A program made the translations under genes and the position numbers. 64,000 bases of DNA from Bryobacter sp. (GTDB taxonomy: Bacteria > Acidobacteriota > Terriglobia > Bryobacterales > Bryobacteraceae): positions 1-64,000 of the forward strand of contig JALHNH010000033.1 of assembly GCA_022843625.1 (NCBI GenBank), read 5' to 3'. Shown here piece by piece: positions 48,401 to 57,250 of this stretch. How positions within the stretch are numbered: the first letter of the stretch is position 1; every line of letters begins with the position of its first letter. The notes beneath the pieces were generated by a model. That model was not told the origin of the DNA. It did not search any database and saw nothing but the letters and a program-made list of their open reading frames with translations.

Positions 48401-49605
48401 TGGATCCGTTCGTAGCGGTAGCCGATTTGATCGAGCGCGGCGAAGAGAGCGTCGAGGTGCTCACTGCCCCGCGTCTCGATGGTTGCTTCAATGCTGGTGT
48501 TGCCTAACGTGACGCCATGATAAGCGCGCTCGTGCTCGATTGAAACCACATTTACGCGCATATCTGCAAAGATGCCTGTGATGCCGTGTAGTGCGCCAGG
48601 ACGGTCTGGGACAATCACGCGAATCCTGACGAGGCGGCCGTCTTTCACCATGCCGCGCTCGATGATGTGTGACAGGAAGAGCGGATCGATATTGCCGCCG
48701 CAAACCAAAGACACGGTTTTCTTGCCCTTCAGTTTGGTCTTGTTATGAAGCAGGGCTGCTACGGCAGCTGCGCCGGCTCCTTCGGCGACCGTCTTTTCGC
48801 GTTCGAGCAAATAGAGAATCGCACTTGCGATCTCTTCTTCCTCCACTGTCACCACATCATCGACGTACTTTTGCACCAGTGGCAGTGTGAGTGCCCCGGC
48901 TTTCCGCACCGCAATGCCGTCGGCGATGGTGCTCGCCGCTGGCAACTGTACTGGCTCATGCTTCTCCAATGCCGCGATCATCGACGGTACGCGACTGGTT
49001 TGTACACCCACTACCTTGATCTTCGGATTGGTTTCTTTGATCGCCATCGATATGCCGCCAATTAAACCACCACCACCGATGGGCACCAGAATTGCTTCGA
49101 CGAAAGGATTTTGGCTGAGAATCTCGAGCCCTACCGAGCCTTGCCCGGCAATCACCGCCAGGTCGTCAAAGGCATGAATGAATGTGAGCCCGTCGTCTAC
49201 CGCGCGTCGCTTTGCCTCGGCCAGAGCTTCGTCAAAACTTTTGCCAAAGAGCAGTACTTCGCCGCCAAAGCGCTCTGTCGAATTGATCTTGGTAATTGGA
49301 GCATGCTCGGGCATCACGATTACGGCACGCACACCCAGCCTGGTTGCATGATAGGCAACACCCTGGGCATGGTTGCCAGCGGAGGCGCAGATCACGCCTC
49401 TGGCGCGGTCTTCCGGCGACATGAGCAACAACTTGTTTAGCGCCCCGCGCTCTTTGAAGCTGCCCGTCATGTGCAGATTTTCAAGCTTGAAGTATGTGGG
49501 ATTGCCTGAGATCGCCGTGAAGGTCTCTGAATACTCGCACGGGGTGACATGGATCGTAGGGCGGATGCGGTGGTGCGCCGCCTCGATATCGGTGAGAGTG
49601 ATCAT
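48397..49605 (-). CDS. ilvA: Threonine ammonia-lyase with ACT domain
   Basis: A 402-residue PLP enzyme. PLP lysine is K51 in TGSFKERGALNK. ASAGNHAQGVAYHA and VPIGGGGLIGGIS bind the cofactor and phosphate. The C-terminal 75 residues (VRIRVIVPDRPGALHGITGI) form a single ACT domain, as in the catabolic-length group also used for isoleucine synthesis in many bacteria. It converts threonine to 2-oxobutanoate. The gene is divergent from the BlaI regulator gene, and the operators between them at 49648-49699 could affect both. Confidence 0.92.
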   Translation of the reverse strand: MITLTDIEAAHHRIRPTIHVTPCEYSETFTAISGNPTYFKLENLHMTGSFKERGALNKLLLMSPEDRARGVICASAGNHAQGVAYHATRLGVRAVIVMPEHAPITKINSTERFGGEVLLFGKSFDEALAEAKRRAVDDGLTFIHAFDDLAVIAGQGSVGLEILSQNPFVEAILVPIGGGGLIGGISMAIKETNPKIKVVGVQTSRVPSMIAALEKHEPVQLPAASTIADGIAVRKAGALTLPLVQKYVDDVVTVEEEEIASAILYLLEREKTVAEGAGAAAVAALLHNKTKLKGKKTVSLVCGGNIDPLFLSHIIERGMVKDGRLVRIRVIVPDRPGALHGITGIFADMRVNVVSIEHERAYHGVTLGNTSIEATIETRGSEHLDALFAALDQIGYRYERIH

Positions 49606-49647
49606 GACGTCTCCATTGTGACCCGATTTGCCGTCCTGGCCCTTAAA

Positions 49648-49663
49648 AACTAATTCCTTAGTT
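49648..49663. promoter_or_regulatory. Candidate BlaI-family operator 1
   Basis: The perfect inverted repeat AACTAA-TTCC-TTAGTT spans 49648-49663. Its right end overlaps the likely -35 box TTGACC (49662-49667). BlaI/MecI dimers bind short AT-rich dyads of this type, so this is a strong candidate for autoregulation of the BlaI/M56 operon. Confidence 0.65.
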
Positions 49664-49699
49664 GACCAAATCCGCGAATCCTGCTACTAATTCTTTAAG
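49662..49699 (+). promoter_or_regulatory. Candidate promoter and second operator of the BlaI-M56 operon
   Basis: TTGACC at 49662-49667 and TACTAA at 49685-49690 are separated by 17 bases, the ideal -35/-10 spacing, with the start codon 18 bases after the -10. ACTAATTCTTTAAG at 49686-49699 repeats ACTAATTCCTTAG from operator 1 with one difference in its first 12 bases, and covers the -10. Two repressor dimers could thus block both promoter elements. Confidence 0.6.
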
Positions 49700-49707
49700 A
49701 GTTCATT

Positions 49708-50085
49708 ATGGCCCGCAAAGAATCCACAGTCCTTACCGAAGCCGAGCACCGCCTCATGGATGTCCTCTGGACGCGCGGTGCCAGCACCGTCACTGAAGTG
49801 CTTGAAGGTCTTACGCAAGAGCCGCCGCTGGCTTACAACACCGTGCTCACCACTTTACGCATTCTGGAAGACAAGGGATACCTTACCCACGACAAAGAAG
49901 GCCGCGCCTTCGTTTACAAACCCAAAGTTCCACGCGAAAAAGCCCGCCAGAGCGCCCTCCGCCTCTTGATGAGCCGCTTTTTCGACAATTCCGCCGAGCA
50001 GCTTGTGCACAATCTGCTGTCGAGCGAAAAACTGAGCAACGCCGAAATGAAACGCCTGAAAAAAATGATCGAGGAGGCCCGCTAA
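49708..50085 (+). CDS. BlaI/MecI family transcriptional repressor
   Basis: A 125-residue protein with the family winged helix: LTEAEHRLMDVLWTRGASTV, then LAYNTVLTTLRILEDKGYLT (recognition helix region) and FVYKPKVPREKAR, followed by the C-terminal dimerisation helices (LMSRFFDNSAEQLVHNLLSS). It is cleaved or released in response to a cognate M56 protease in the bla/mec paradigm. The M56 gene starts within its stop (TAATG). The operators lie just upstream. The ligand signal is unknown; no beta-lactamase is adjacent. Confidence 0.92.
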   Translation: MARKESTVLTEAEHRLMDVLWTRGASTVTEVLEGLTQEPPLAYNTVLTTLRILEDKGYLTHDKEGRAFVYKPKVPREKARQSALRLLMSRFFDNSAEQLVHNLLSSEKLSNAEMKRLKKMIEEAR

Positions 50086-51965
50086 TGACCGAAGTTCTGG
50101 AAGCTGTACTCAACGCCTGGTGGCAGGCAATCCTGCTCACTGCAATCGTCTGGATCATCCTCCGAGACCTACCGCGCGTGAGCGCCGCGACACGCCTGGC
50201 GATATGGCAAGTCACCCTCGCCGTGGTGCTGCTGCTTCCTGCACTGCAGCTCATTCCAATGACGCGCGAAACGCCCCGCAGTGGGCCGCTTCCACCGCAA
50301 GCCAAGATTCTGCCTCTCCCCGAACTAACATCACCCATTCAGCAACCGCCAGTCATCGAAGTCTCTGACGTAAAGATTTTCGAAGTGTTGGGCAGTCTGG
50401 CCATGCTGCTTGCGCTCCTGCAACTCCTCCGCCTCGCCATCGGCTACTGGGCCGTGCGACGCCTCAAGCGAAAAAGCCAACCAAGCTCGATCCTACTCCC
50501 GCGCATTCTCACTCGCGACGCCCAAATCCGCATCACTGACCATATCGGAATGCCCATGGCAATCGGCTTTCTCCATCCGGCCATACTTCTACCCAGGCGC
50601 CTGGTGGAATCGCTTTCACCGGAAGAACTCGATCAGGTGATCCTTCATGAATCCGCACACCTCGAGCGCAACGACGATTGGGTTGCTCTCTTCGAGCGAT
50701 TCATTCGCGCCATCTTCTTCTTCCAACCAGCTGTCTATTGGATTGGCCGTCAAATCGATCGTGAACGCGAGATGGCAACAGACGATTGGGTAGTGGCTCA
50801 GTCCGGCCAGACCAAACCTTACGCCGAAGCTCTCGCCCGTGTTGCCGAATTCGGCTCCACCGGCAGTGCTCCGATCCTCGCCACCGGTGTGGGTCGGCGG
50901 AAAGAAATCTTCAACCGCATGGAAGCTCTCCTCGATTCCACCCGCAGCAAGATTCCCTACGTCTCTGGCCCCCTCGTACTCGCGGCAAGCCTGCTACTGG
51001 TTTTCCTCGTGATTCAATCCGCCCCTTTCAGCCATCTGCTTGGCTTCTCGGAATACGAGTCCAGATCGGTGGTTCAAAACGGCAGCTTCAGGCGTGAATT
51101 CAAGCATCGAGGTGAAATCCACTTCAATCCAAACGAAGACGACATCGAGTCCATGGGGCCGGGCGCAAAACTCGTCATCGTCCGCACCGAAGGCTGGAAG
51201 TCCCACTCAATCGAAATTGAATCTGGCCCCGACAACAAAATCGAACGCCGCTATTTCTCTGGCGGTATCGCCCAGCCCTACAGCACCGATGCCAGGCGAT
51301 TGCTCAATCGCGAACTCCCCCAGTGGCTCAAGGATTCAGACGTAAACCTCCCCGAGCGCCTCGCCCGCTGGGTGCAGGCCGACGGAATCGAAGGTGCCAT
51401 CCGCAAGATCCGTACCAGCCTCAACAACGGCATCAAGCGCCGCTACATCGAAGAACTCATCGCCAGTAACAAGCTCGACGTCTCTCAGTTCCGGGCTGTA
51501 CTCCGCATCGCTGAAGAAATCGGTTCCGATGGTGATAAACGCCGACTCTTTGAAAGCATCCGGGACCAGGCTCTAATACTCGGTCTTGACCCAGCCCTGC
51601 TCGACCTGATCAACTCCATCCATTCCGACGGAGATCGCGAACATCTCTTGAAGGGCCTCCTGCCGGAAGTCAGCGACGCTACGCTCCCAGGCCTCTTCCG
51701 TGCCGTAGACAAGATTCAATCCGACGGTGCCAAGACAGCCATCCTGCTGCAAGCCGCGAAAGAAATCCGTCAGCCTCTTCCGGCTGCCTTCTTCAACACT
51801 GCCGATTCGATTCACTCCTCGGGGGACAAGCGCCGCATTCTCACGACTCTGCTCAACCAAAAGCAACTGGCTCCGGAGACGATAGCCGGGATCAGTCGTT
51901 TGGCTGAGCGGATGCCAGACAATGGCGATCAGGCCGCCATTCTTCGCGAGCTCAAGCTTCGATAA
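50085..51965 (+). CDS. BlaR1-like M56 family metallopeptidase with C-terminal tandem repeats
   Basis: A 626-residue membrane protein. The N-terminal half has about four helices and the zinc motif [12 protein letters not shown] (H188, E189, H192); GIGMP-like and [13 protein letters not shown]-type segments fit M56. In place of a penicillin-binding sensor domain, the region after the last helix (about 310-335) has a beta-rich part and then about six repeats of 30-40 residues with the core I-x-S-D-G-D-K-R, seen as [45 protein letters not shown] and [15 protein letters not shown]. These may act as sensor or protein-binding elements. It overlaps the convergent ybjQ-like gene by 14 bases. Confidence 0.85.
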   Translation: MTEVLEAVLNAWWQAILLTAIVWIILRDLPRVSAATRLAIWQVTLAVVLLLPALQLIPMTRETPRSGPLPPQAKILPLPELTSPIQQPPVIEVSDVKIFEVLGSLAMLLALLQLLRLAIGYWAVRRLKRKSQPSSILLPRILTRDAQIRITDHIGMPMAIGFLHPAILLPRRLVESLSPEELDQVILHESAHLERNDDWVALFERFIRAIFFFQPAVYWIGRQIDREREMATDDWVVAQSGQTKPYAEALARVAEFGSTGSAPILATGVGRRKEIFNRMEALLDSTRSKIPYVSGPLVLAASLLLVFLVIQSAPFSHLLGFSEYESRSVVQNGSFRREFKHRGEIHFNPNEDDIESMGPGAKLVIVRTEGWKSHSIEIESGPDNKIERRYFSGGIAQPYSTDARRLLNRELPQWLKDSDVNLPERLARWVQADGIEGAIRKIRTSLNNGIKRRYIEELIASNKLDVSQFRAVLRIAEEIGSDGDKRRLFESIRDQALILGLDPALLDLINSIHSDGDREHLLKGLLPEVSDATLPGLFRAVDKIQSDGAKTAILLQAAKEIRQPLPAAFFNTADSIHSSGDKRRILTTLLNQKQLAPETIAGISRLAERMPDNGDQAAILRELKLR

Positions 51966-52278
51966 CTACTGCGGTGCCGCTTACGCTCACCATCAGCATT
52001 GTGCCCTGTCCCGGTGAGATCTCTTCGTAGTCGAGATCAATGCCGATGATTGCGTTCGCGCCGAGGCGCTGTGCTTCTTCGCGCATCTCGGTCATGGCGA
52101 TTTCTTTGGCCTTGCGCAGTTCCTTTTCATAGGTGGCAGAGCGGCCTCCGATGATGTCGGTGATCCCGGCAAAGATATCTTTAAAGAAGTTCGTACCGAG
52201 AATCGCCTCCCCGGTCACAATGCCGATATAGCGCTGGATCTTGATGCCTTCAAGGTTGGAAGTAGTTGTGAGTAGCAT
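51952..52278 (-). CDS. YbjQ/UPF0145 family protein
   Basis: A 108-residue protein with the family pattern [58 protein letters not shown] and [17 protein letters not shown]. Members form pentameric or larger rings with a heavy-metal-binding suspicion but no proved role. It ends inside the C-terminal repeats of the convergent M56 gene and starts 3 bases downstream of the TonB receptor gene, so it may be its distal operon member. Confidence 0.92.
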   Translation of the reverse strand: MLLTTTSNLEGIKIQRYIGIVTGEAILGTNFFKDIFAGITDIIGGRSATYEKELRKAKEIAMTEMREEAQRLGANAIIGIDLDYEEISPGQGTMLMVSVSGTAVVIEA

Positions 52279-52281
52279 TCA

Positions 52282-54450
52282 TCAAAAGAATCGCATGGAA
52301 TAGTTAACAGCTACGCCACGGCCCATTTCTGGAGCGTATTCCTTGATGAACGAAAGATGGTTGCGGTAGAGGCGATTGTTGGCATTGAACACGTTCATTC
52401 CAAAGAAGTGGATGGTGTGTTTTTTCACCAGCGTGTAGCCGCCGCGCAGGTTTGCCGTTACGTAGCCGTCGGTGGGAGTTTCATTGGTAAACAAACGGGT
52501 TTGCCGTGCGGCGAGTACCATCTCTGGTGCTACGGAGAAGCTGCGGTAGCGCAGGTCCAGCCCGAGGCGACCGCGGACTGGCGGTGTTCGTGGGGTGGAC
52601 AGCTTGGAATCCACCAGCTCAGTACGCACTGCATCGAAACCGGCATTGAGCCAGGCCCACTTGTTCAGGCCGGCCTGCAGGCGCCCGTCAAAACCGGTGT
52701 AGCGAGTGTTGCCCTGACGGTATCTGGCCTCTGGCAAGCCATCTTCGATTGCGCCTGTGGGTGCCAGGAAGACCTGATCGCGAAGCCAGTAATTGAAGAC
52801 ATTGAGCTCGGTTTTGATGCGGCCATCCTGACGGCGGTATGAGGCATCGAGGCCATCCATGCGCTCGCGGCGCAAGTTGATATCGCCGATCTCGAAGGCG
52901 AGTAAGCCGGGGTGGGGCCCGTTGGCATAGAGTTCTTCGAGAGCCGGGGCCCGGTAAGCATGTGAATAATTTGCCACGAAGACGGACGAGCCGTCGAGTG
53001 GGACGCTGATGCCGGCGCTACCTGAGAAGCCCGTGAAGTTTCGTTCGCGGCCGAACTGCGGCTTGTAGCGATTGGTCTCGACGCGGCCGCCAAACTGCAG
53101 GCGCACGCGTTCGAGGTTGAGGGTTTCGACCCCGTAACCGGCAAAAGCATTCTGGATGGTAGGCGGCGTAATCGCCTCTGCACCGATCACATTGTAGTCG
53201 CGACGCAGCCCCCAGACGCCGAAGCTGCCCGACCATGGCCCACGTTTGGGCTGCTCAACCAGAAAGCGATAGTCCAACTGCTTGTTGAAGAACTGCGTCT
53301 CGAGCTCTCCGCCGGCGACTTCCTGATGCTTCCAGTCACTGTAGTTCACACTGTACTGGTAGCGATCTCGCATGCCGCCGTTGAGGCGGAGGTTCCAGCG
53401 CTGGTTCGGCAGGGATACGCTTTCGTGCCCGTGGCCTTCTTCTTCCTCTTCTTCTTCATGCTCTTCTTCTGGCTCGGTGGGCAATTGGTAGAGTCCTCGC
53501 TGTACGGCAAAGCTTCCGGTAAACCAGTTCCGCTTGCCGTAGTAGGAAGCCCCGGTGCTGCCGCTGTAGGCGCGTGCGCGGGAATTGTAGATACGCTCTT
53601 CTGCGCTGCGGTAATCGCTGGTTCTCTGGCCGCCGCTGGCTAGACGGAAGACCCAGCGCTCGAGGCCAAAATCAAGCCCGGCACTGCCTCCGTGCAGGCC
53701 GTTGTTGGTGCCACCAATACCCGATACATAGCCGTGGACGCCTTTGTGGCCCTGGTCTTTGGCTTCATGATGGCCGCTCACCATGTTGACGACGCCGCCA
53801 ATTGCGCTGGAGCCGTAGAGCAGGGTAGCAGGGCCGCGAACTACCTCTACTCGGTCTAGACCCTGAGGGTCTACCGGCTCGCCATGGTCTCCACTTTGGG
53901 CCCCGAGGGTGCCTGTGCGTACGCCGTCCTGGAGGATCAGGACACGGTCACCATCAAAGCCCCGAATTACGGGACGTGAGGAACCCGGGCCGAAGCTTCG
54001 CTTGTGGATCCCGGCTTCGCCGTCTAGAACATCGCCTAACGAGGTGGCCGATTTGGCCGCCAGGGTGGTGGAATCGAGAGTGAGAGTGGATGAAAAGGTC
54101 TCAAGGAATGTTTCTGCCTTGCCTGCAGAGGAGGTGACCGTCAGTTCCTGACGCAGGGGGGAAACGCCCATTTCAAAGTTCACCACGCCGTCGGTTTGAT
54201 CGGTTAACTCGACTGTGCGACGGACATCGCTTAGCCCCTCACCAACCGCAACCAGAGTGTATTTGCCAGCCTTTACGTCGGCAAACTCGAATTTTCCTTC
54301 GTCGTTACTTTCGACTACCCGACCCGTCGGCAGCAGCAAAACTGTAATGTTATGAAGCACTTCGCCATTGGCTTGGAGTTTCACCGTACCGCGAATTGCT
54401 GCTGCCTGGAGGACTGCCCCCATTAAAAACGTTAATAAGAATGATTTCAC
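52282..54450 (-). CDS. TonB-dependent outer-membrane receptor, metal-type
   Basis: 722 residues from GTG 54450, which starts the signal peptide VKSFLLTFLMGAVLQAA. A carboxypeptidase-regulatory-like domain (about 20-100) precedes the plug (SLGDVLDGEAGIHKRSFGPG, SRPVIRGFDGDRVLILQDGV) and a 22-strand-type barrel ending in YSMRFF, the terminal aromatic. An extracellular loop at about 325-345 reads EEEHEEEEEEEGHGHES, a His/Glu-rich stretch like that of zinc receptors such as ZnuD. Zinc, copper or nickel uptake is therefore likely. It follows a PEP-CTERM gene by 7 bases. Confidence 0.85.
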   Translation of the reverse strand: MKSFLLTFLMGAVLQAAAIRGTVKLQANGEVLHNITVLLLPTGRVVESNDEGKFEFADVKAGKYTLVAVGEGLSDVRRTVELTDQTDGVVNFEMGVSPLRQELTVTSSAGKAETFLETFSSTLTLDSTTLAAKSATSLGDVLDGEAGIHKRSFGPGSSRPVIRGFDGDRVLILQDGVRTGTLGAQSGDHGEPVDPQGLDRVEVVRGPATLLYGSSAIGGVVNMVSGHHEAKDQGHKGVHGYVSGIGGTNNGLHGGSAGLDFGLERWVFRLASGGQRTSDYRSAEERIYNSRARAYSGSTGASYYGKRNWFTGSFAVQRGLYQLPTEPEEEHEEEEEEEGHGHESVSLPNQRWNLRLNGGMRDRYQYSVNYSDWKHQEVAGGELETQFFNKQLDYRFLVEQPKRGPWSGSFGVWGLRRDYNVIGAEAITPPTIQNAFAGYGVETLNLERVRLQFGGRVETNRYKPQFGRERNFTGFSGSAGISVPLDGSSVFVANYSHAYRAPALEELYANGPHPGLLAFEIGDINLRRERMDGLDASYRRQDGRIKTELNVFNYWLRDQVFLAPTGAIEDGLPEARYRQGNTRYTGFDGRLQAGLNKWAWLNAGFDAVRTELVDSKLSTPRTPPVRGRLGLDLRYRSFSVAPEMVLAARQTRLFTNETPTDGYVTANLRGGYTLVKKHTIHFFGMNVFNANNRLYRNHLSFIKEYAPEMGRGVAVNYSMRFF

Positions 54451-54457
54451 ATTCTCA

Positions 54458-55243
54458 TTATACGGCGTTCCTGCGCCACTTGAGGTAAGCTGCGGCGAGT
54501 AGGCCAAAGCTGAACATGGCGTAGGTGGAGGGTTCTGGGACGTCTGAGCCGATGGCGAAGTTGTAGCCGCCGCCACCCACATTTCCGAGAAGACGATGCT
54601 GTGTGGAATAGGTAATCAGGGAAATGTCCTGCGTGGTCAGGAACATGAGTGCGCCAGAGCTATCGTTCGCAGCCGGTCCAATAAAGTTGTAGGCGTTGGC
54701 TGTGAAGCTGTAAGGGACTGCGCTAAGGGATGCAACATTATCGATTCCGTCGAGCATCGAAGCATCTAGAAAGCCGAGTAGCTCAGTGCGCTGTGCCAAC
54801 CACGGAGTTGTAATTAGATTGCCACTGGCATCAAAGGCTGTCAGATTGTTCAAGTTCTCACTGCTGTCGATGTCCAGCAGCCCAAATATAGTGCCGGTGG
54901 GCATATATCCACTGCCCAAGCCTGTAAAGTTGATCTGGCCATCGAAGCTTTCGCTGGTGTCGTTATACGACGCGCCCAGCATAGGCAAGACTCCGCCAGC
55001 ATTCAAGGGATAGAGACTTGAGAAGGTCGGCGAAATCATCGGCGTCGAAATACTGTTAGGGGCCAACCCCGGACTGCCGGAGGCGATCCCGGCATTTACA
55101 TTCGTTCTTGTGGCGACAATGGTGCCGCCATTGAAGGTGCCGTTTACCTGATTGGTTGACACGACTGTAGACCACTCGACCCACGCCGCCTGCGTGGGCA
55201 GAATTGTGATTGCCGCCAGGGCGAAAAGTTGAATTGTTCTCAT
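54458..55243 (-). CDS. PEP-CTERM sorting-signal protein
   Basis: 261 residues from ATG 55243, preceded by AAGGAG. A signal peptide (MRTIQLFALAAITILPTQA) opens an all-beta, Gly/Ser/Asn-rich protein with few charged residues. The C-terminus VPEPSTYAMFSFGLLAAAYL followed by KWRRN is a PEP-CTERM tripartite signal for exosortase-mediated sorting. The passenger domain is not recognised. Its stop is 7 bases from the TonB receptor start, so the two are probably co-transcribed. No exosortase gene lies in the window. Confidence 0.85.
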   Translation of the reverse strand: MRTIQLFALAAITILPTQAAWVEWSTVVSTNQVNGTFNGGTIVATRTNVNAGIASGSPGLAPNSISTPMISPTFSSLYPLNAGGVLPMLGASYNDTSESFDGQINFTGLGSGYMPTGTIFGLLDIDSSENLNNLTAFDASGNLITTPWLAQRTELLGFLDASMLDGIDNVASLSAVPYSFTANAYNFIGPAANDSSGALMFLTTQDISLITYSTQHRLLGNVGGGGYNFAIGSDVPEPSTYAMFSFGLLAAAYLKWRRNAV

Positions 55244-55329
55244 TGAGAAGCTCCTTGAAAAAAGTTGTGCGAATGGTTTCGTACACTTTTTCACTGCGCA
55301 GGCGGCGCAGATCAGGGGCCAATGTTTTT

Positions 55330-56469
55330 TTAGATTGTCTTCAGGCCGAGCAGCTTTGCTGCGTTGTTGTAGTAGACCTTCTTCAAGATCGTTGGCGGCA
55401 GGCCGATGCCGTAGATCTGCCACCGCCCTTGAGGCGGAACCGGTGCGGGAGCATAGTCGAAATACTCGTCTTCGGTCTCCAGAAACCGATAGTAGATGTC
55501 GTAGAGCTTGTCCCCAAAGATCTGCTGCGGGGTCTCGACGCCGTTGGGCACGGCATCGGTGCCGAAGACGATGCGGTCTTGATATTTTTCAAAAAACTTA
55601 CGCGAGGCCCGTGGCTGCCGCCCAAGCTCACCCACCCGCGCCGCGATATCGACATGCAGGTTGGGATACTTATCGAGTGCAGCGCCCACATTCGCCAAAT
55701 CCTCGGCAAAATTCCCTACATGCAAGGCAACAAACTTCGTCTTCGGGTGACGGGCAAACACTCGATTGCGCGCGGCCAGCAACTCGTCGTTGGAGGGAAA
55801 GTCCCTACCGTGAAACGACCAGTCCGGGTGGTTGTTTAACTCCTCAAAGCGCTCGTTGAAACGGTCGGTGGTGTTGAAGAACGCAATCGGGTCAGACACG
55901 TGGATCGCCACCGGCAAACCCAGCCGCCCCGCTGCATCCCACATTGGGTCGAACCGGGCATCATCTACTTTGAGCAGCTTGCCGTTCTCTCTAAGATAAA
56001 GCCCGAGGGTCTTCAAAACCTTCAGCCCACGGGCTCCATTCTGTTTGGCCTCCTCAAGCAGGGCCACCTGCTTCTTGTCGTAGCCGGGCTCTTTTGCCAG
56101 TGCCCAGGCTGGCTCGGTCATGGTCAGGAAGCGCCCGGGATGGGCCTTGTCGAACCTGGCGACAGATTGCTTCAGGCCCTCCTGATAGCCTCCGGTCAGG
56201 TTTACGAGCGTGCGAATCTTCTTGCGGTCCATCACGGGGAGCAAGTCTTTGGGATCACAGATGAACTTGCGATCTCCGGTGAGTGAGACGCCGTTTTCAC
56301 CCTGGGCCGACCAGCTCAAGTGGGCGTGGAAATCGATTACGGGGAAAGCAGGCCCTTCAAGGGCAGTCTGTTTCACCTTGAGCATTGATCTCGGTTCAAA
56401 GTCTTGAAGAGGCAATTTCTGTTGTGCAAAAGCAGCAGAGGCAGAAGCAAGAAAAAGTCGTCGTTGCAT
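55330..56469 (-). CDS. Amidohydrolase_2 (TIM-barrel) family protein
   Basis: 379 residues with a short leader (MQRRLFLASASAAFAQ), so probably exported. The metal motif is IDFHAHLSW (HxH); further ligands are likely the His of AIHVSDP, ALHVGNFAE, and the Asp in FGTDAVPNG, which precedes the C-terminal KVYYNNAAKLLGL typical of this branch (decarboxylases and lactone hydrolases related to ACMSD). The substrate is unknown. The divergent QueD gene starts 97 bases away. Confidence 0.85.
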   Translation of the reverse strand: MQRRLFLASASAAFAQQKLPLQDFEPRSMLKVKQTALEGPAFPVIDFHAHLSWSAQGENGVSLTGDRKFICDPKDLLPVMDRKKIRTLVNLTGGYQEGLKQSVARFDKAHPGRFLTMTEPAWALAKEPGYDKKQVALLEEAKQNGARGLKVLKTLGLYLRENGKLLKVDDARFDPMWDAAGRLGLPVAIHVSDPIAFFNTTDRFNERFEELNNHPDWSFHGRDFPSNDELLAARNRVFARHPKTKFVALHVGNFAEDLANVGAALDKYPNLHVDIAARVGELGRQPRASRKFFEKYQDRIVFGTDAVPNGVETPQQIFGDKLYDIYYRFLETEDEYFDYAPAPVPPQGRWQIYGIGLPPTILKKVYYNNAAKLLGLKTI

Positions 56470-56565
56470 AGTCGGAATCCTTTAAGCGTTGATCATCTCA
56501 TGAAGCTGAAATTCAGATCAGCAGACACGGGCCAGGCCCTATATTCTGGTTATAGAGAGATTTTG

Positions 56566-56934
56566 ATGTTTGAAGTGATTGTGGAGCAGCAATTTTCGGC
56601 TGCGCATTATTTGAAAGACTATCCCGGCAAGTGCGCTAACGTGCACGGGCACAACTATCGTGTGCAAATCACGGTGGAGGGAGAAGTGTTGGATCACCTG
56701 GGGATGGTGATCGAGTTTGAGGTGATCAAGCAGGCAGTAAAAAAGTGGGTGGACAAGTTTGACCACGCCTTGATCAATGAGATCGCACCCTTTGACACGA
56801 TCAATCCGAGCGCAGAAAATCTGGCTAAGTTTTTCTATGATGTGGTGGCGGCAGCGATTTCGGGCTCAGAGGCCCGCGTTACCTATGTACGGGTGTTTGA
56901 GACTGAAAAGTGTTCCGCGGCGTACCGGCCCTAG
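56566..56934 (+). CDS. queD: 6-carboxytetrahydropterin synthase / 6-pyruvoyl-tetrahydropterin synthase homologue
   Basis: 122 residues from ATG 56566. Zinc ligands H14 (SAAHYL), H27 and H29 (NVHGHNYRV) are present, as is C23 in the CANVHGHN motif that marks the QueD/PTPS-like group, and MVIEFEVIKQAV, KFDHALIN and FETEKCSAAY. It makes 6-carboxytetrahydropterin from dihydroneopterin triphosphate for queuosine. No other queuosine gene or preQ1 riboswitch is visible nearby. Confidence 0.93.
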   Translation: MFEVIVEQQFSAAHYLKDYPGKCANVHGHNYRVQITVEGEVLDHLGMVIEFEVIKQAVKKWVDKFDHALINEIAPFDTINPSAENLAKFFYDVVAAAISGSEARVTYVRVFETEKCSAAYRP

Positions 56935-56963
56935 CCGGAACCCAATTTGATTGCGAGATTCAG

Positions 56964-57224
56964 TTAGCGGCCGAAGTAAGCGGCGTTTTTCGGGGTGAAT
57001 TCAGCCCACTTCTCTGGCAGGTCGTCGAGAGCGAAGATCGCCGAGACGGGGCAAACCGGCACACAAGCACCACAATCGATGCACTCTACGGGGTCGATGT
57101 AGAGCATCGTTTCGCCTTCAAACTTCTCGGAGTCCTTCTTAGGATGGATGCAGTCCACCGGGCAGGCGTCCACACAAGCTGTATCTTTTGTCCCAATGCA
57201 GGGCTCTGCAATCACGTATGCCAT
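56964..57224 (-). CDS. 7Fe-type ferredoxin
   Basis: An 86-residue protein with two cysteine clusters in the 7Fe arrangement: C9, C17, C21, C25 and C48, C51, C54, C58 (ECIDCGACVPVCPVSAIF). The widened CX7CX3C spacing at the N-terminus favours a [3Fe-4S] plus [4Fe-4S] ferredoxin of the FdxA group. It serves as a small electron carrier; its partner is not evident. A start with AGGAGG-like sequence (GAGGAAATG) precedes it. Confidence 0.92.
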   Translation of the reverse strand: MAYVIAEPCIGTKDTACVDACPVDCIHPKKDSEKFEGETMLYIDPVECIDCGACVPVCPVSAIFALDDLPEKWAEFTPKNAAYFGR

Positions 57225-57250
57225 TTCCTCCTCAGATTAGCATGAGAAAG

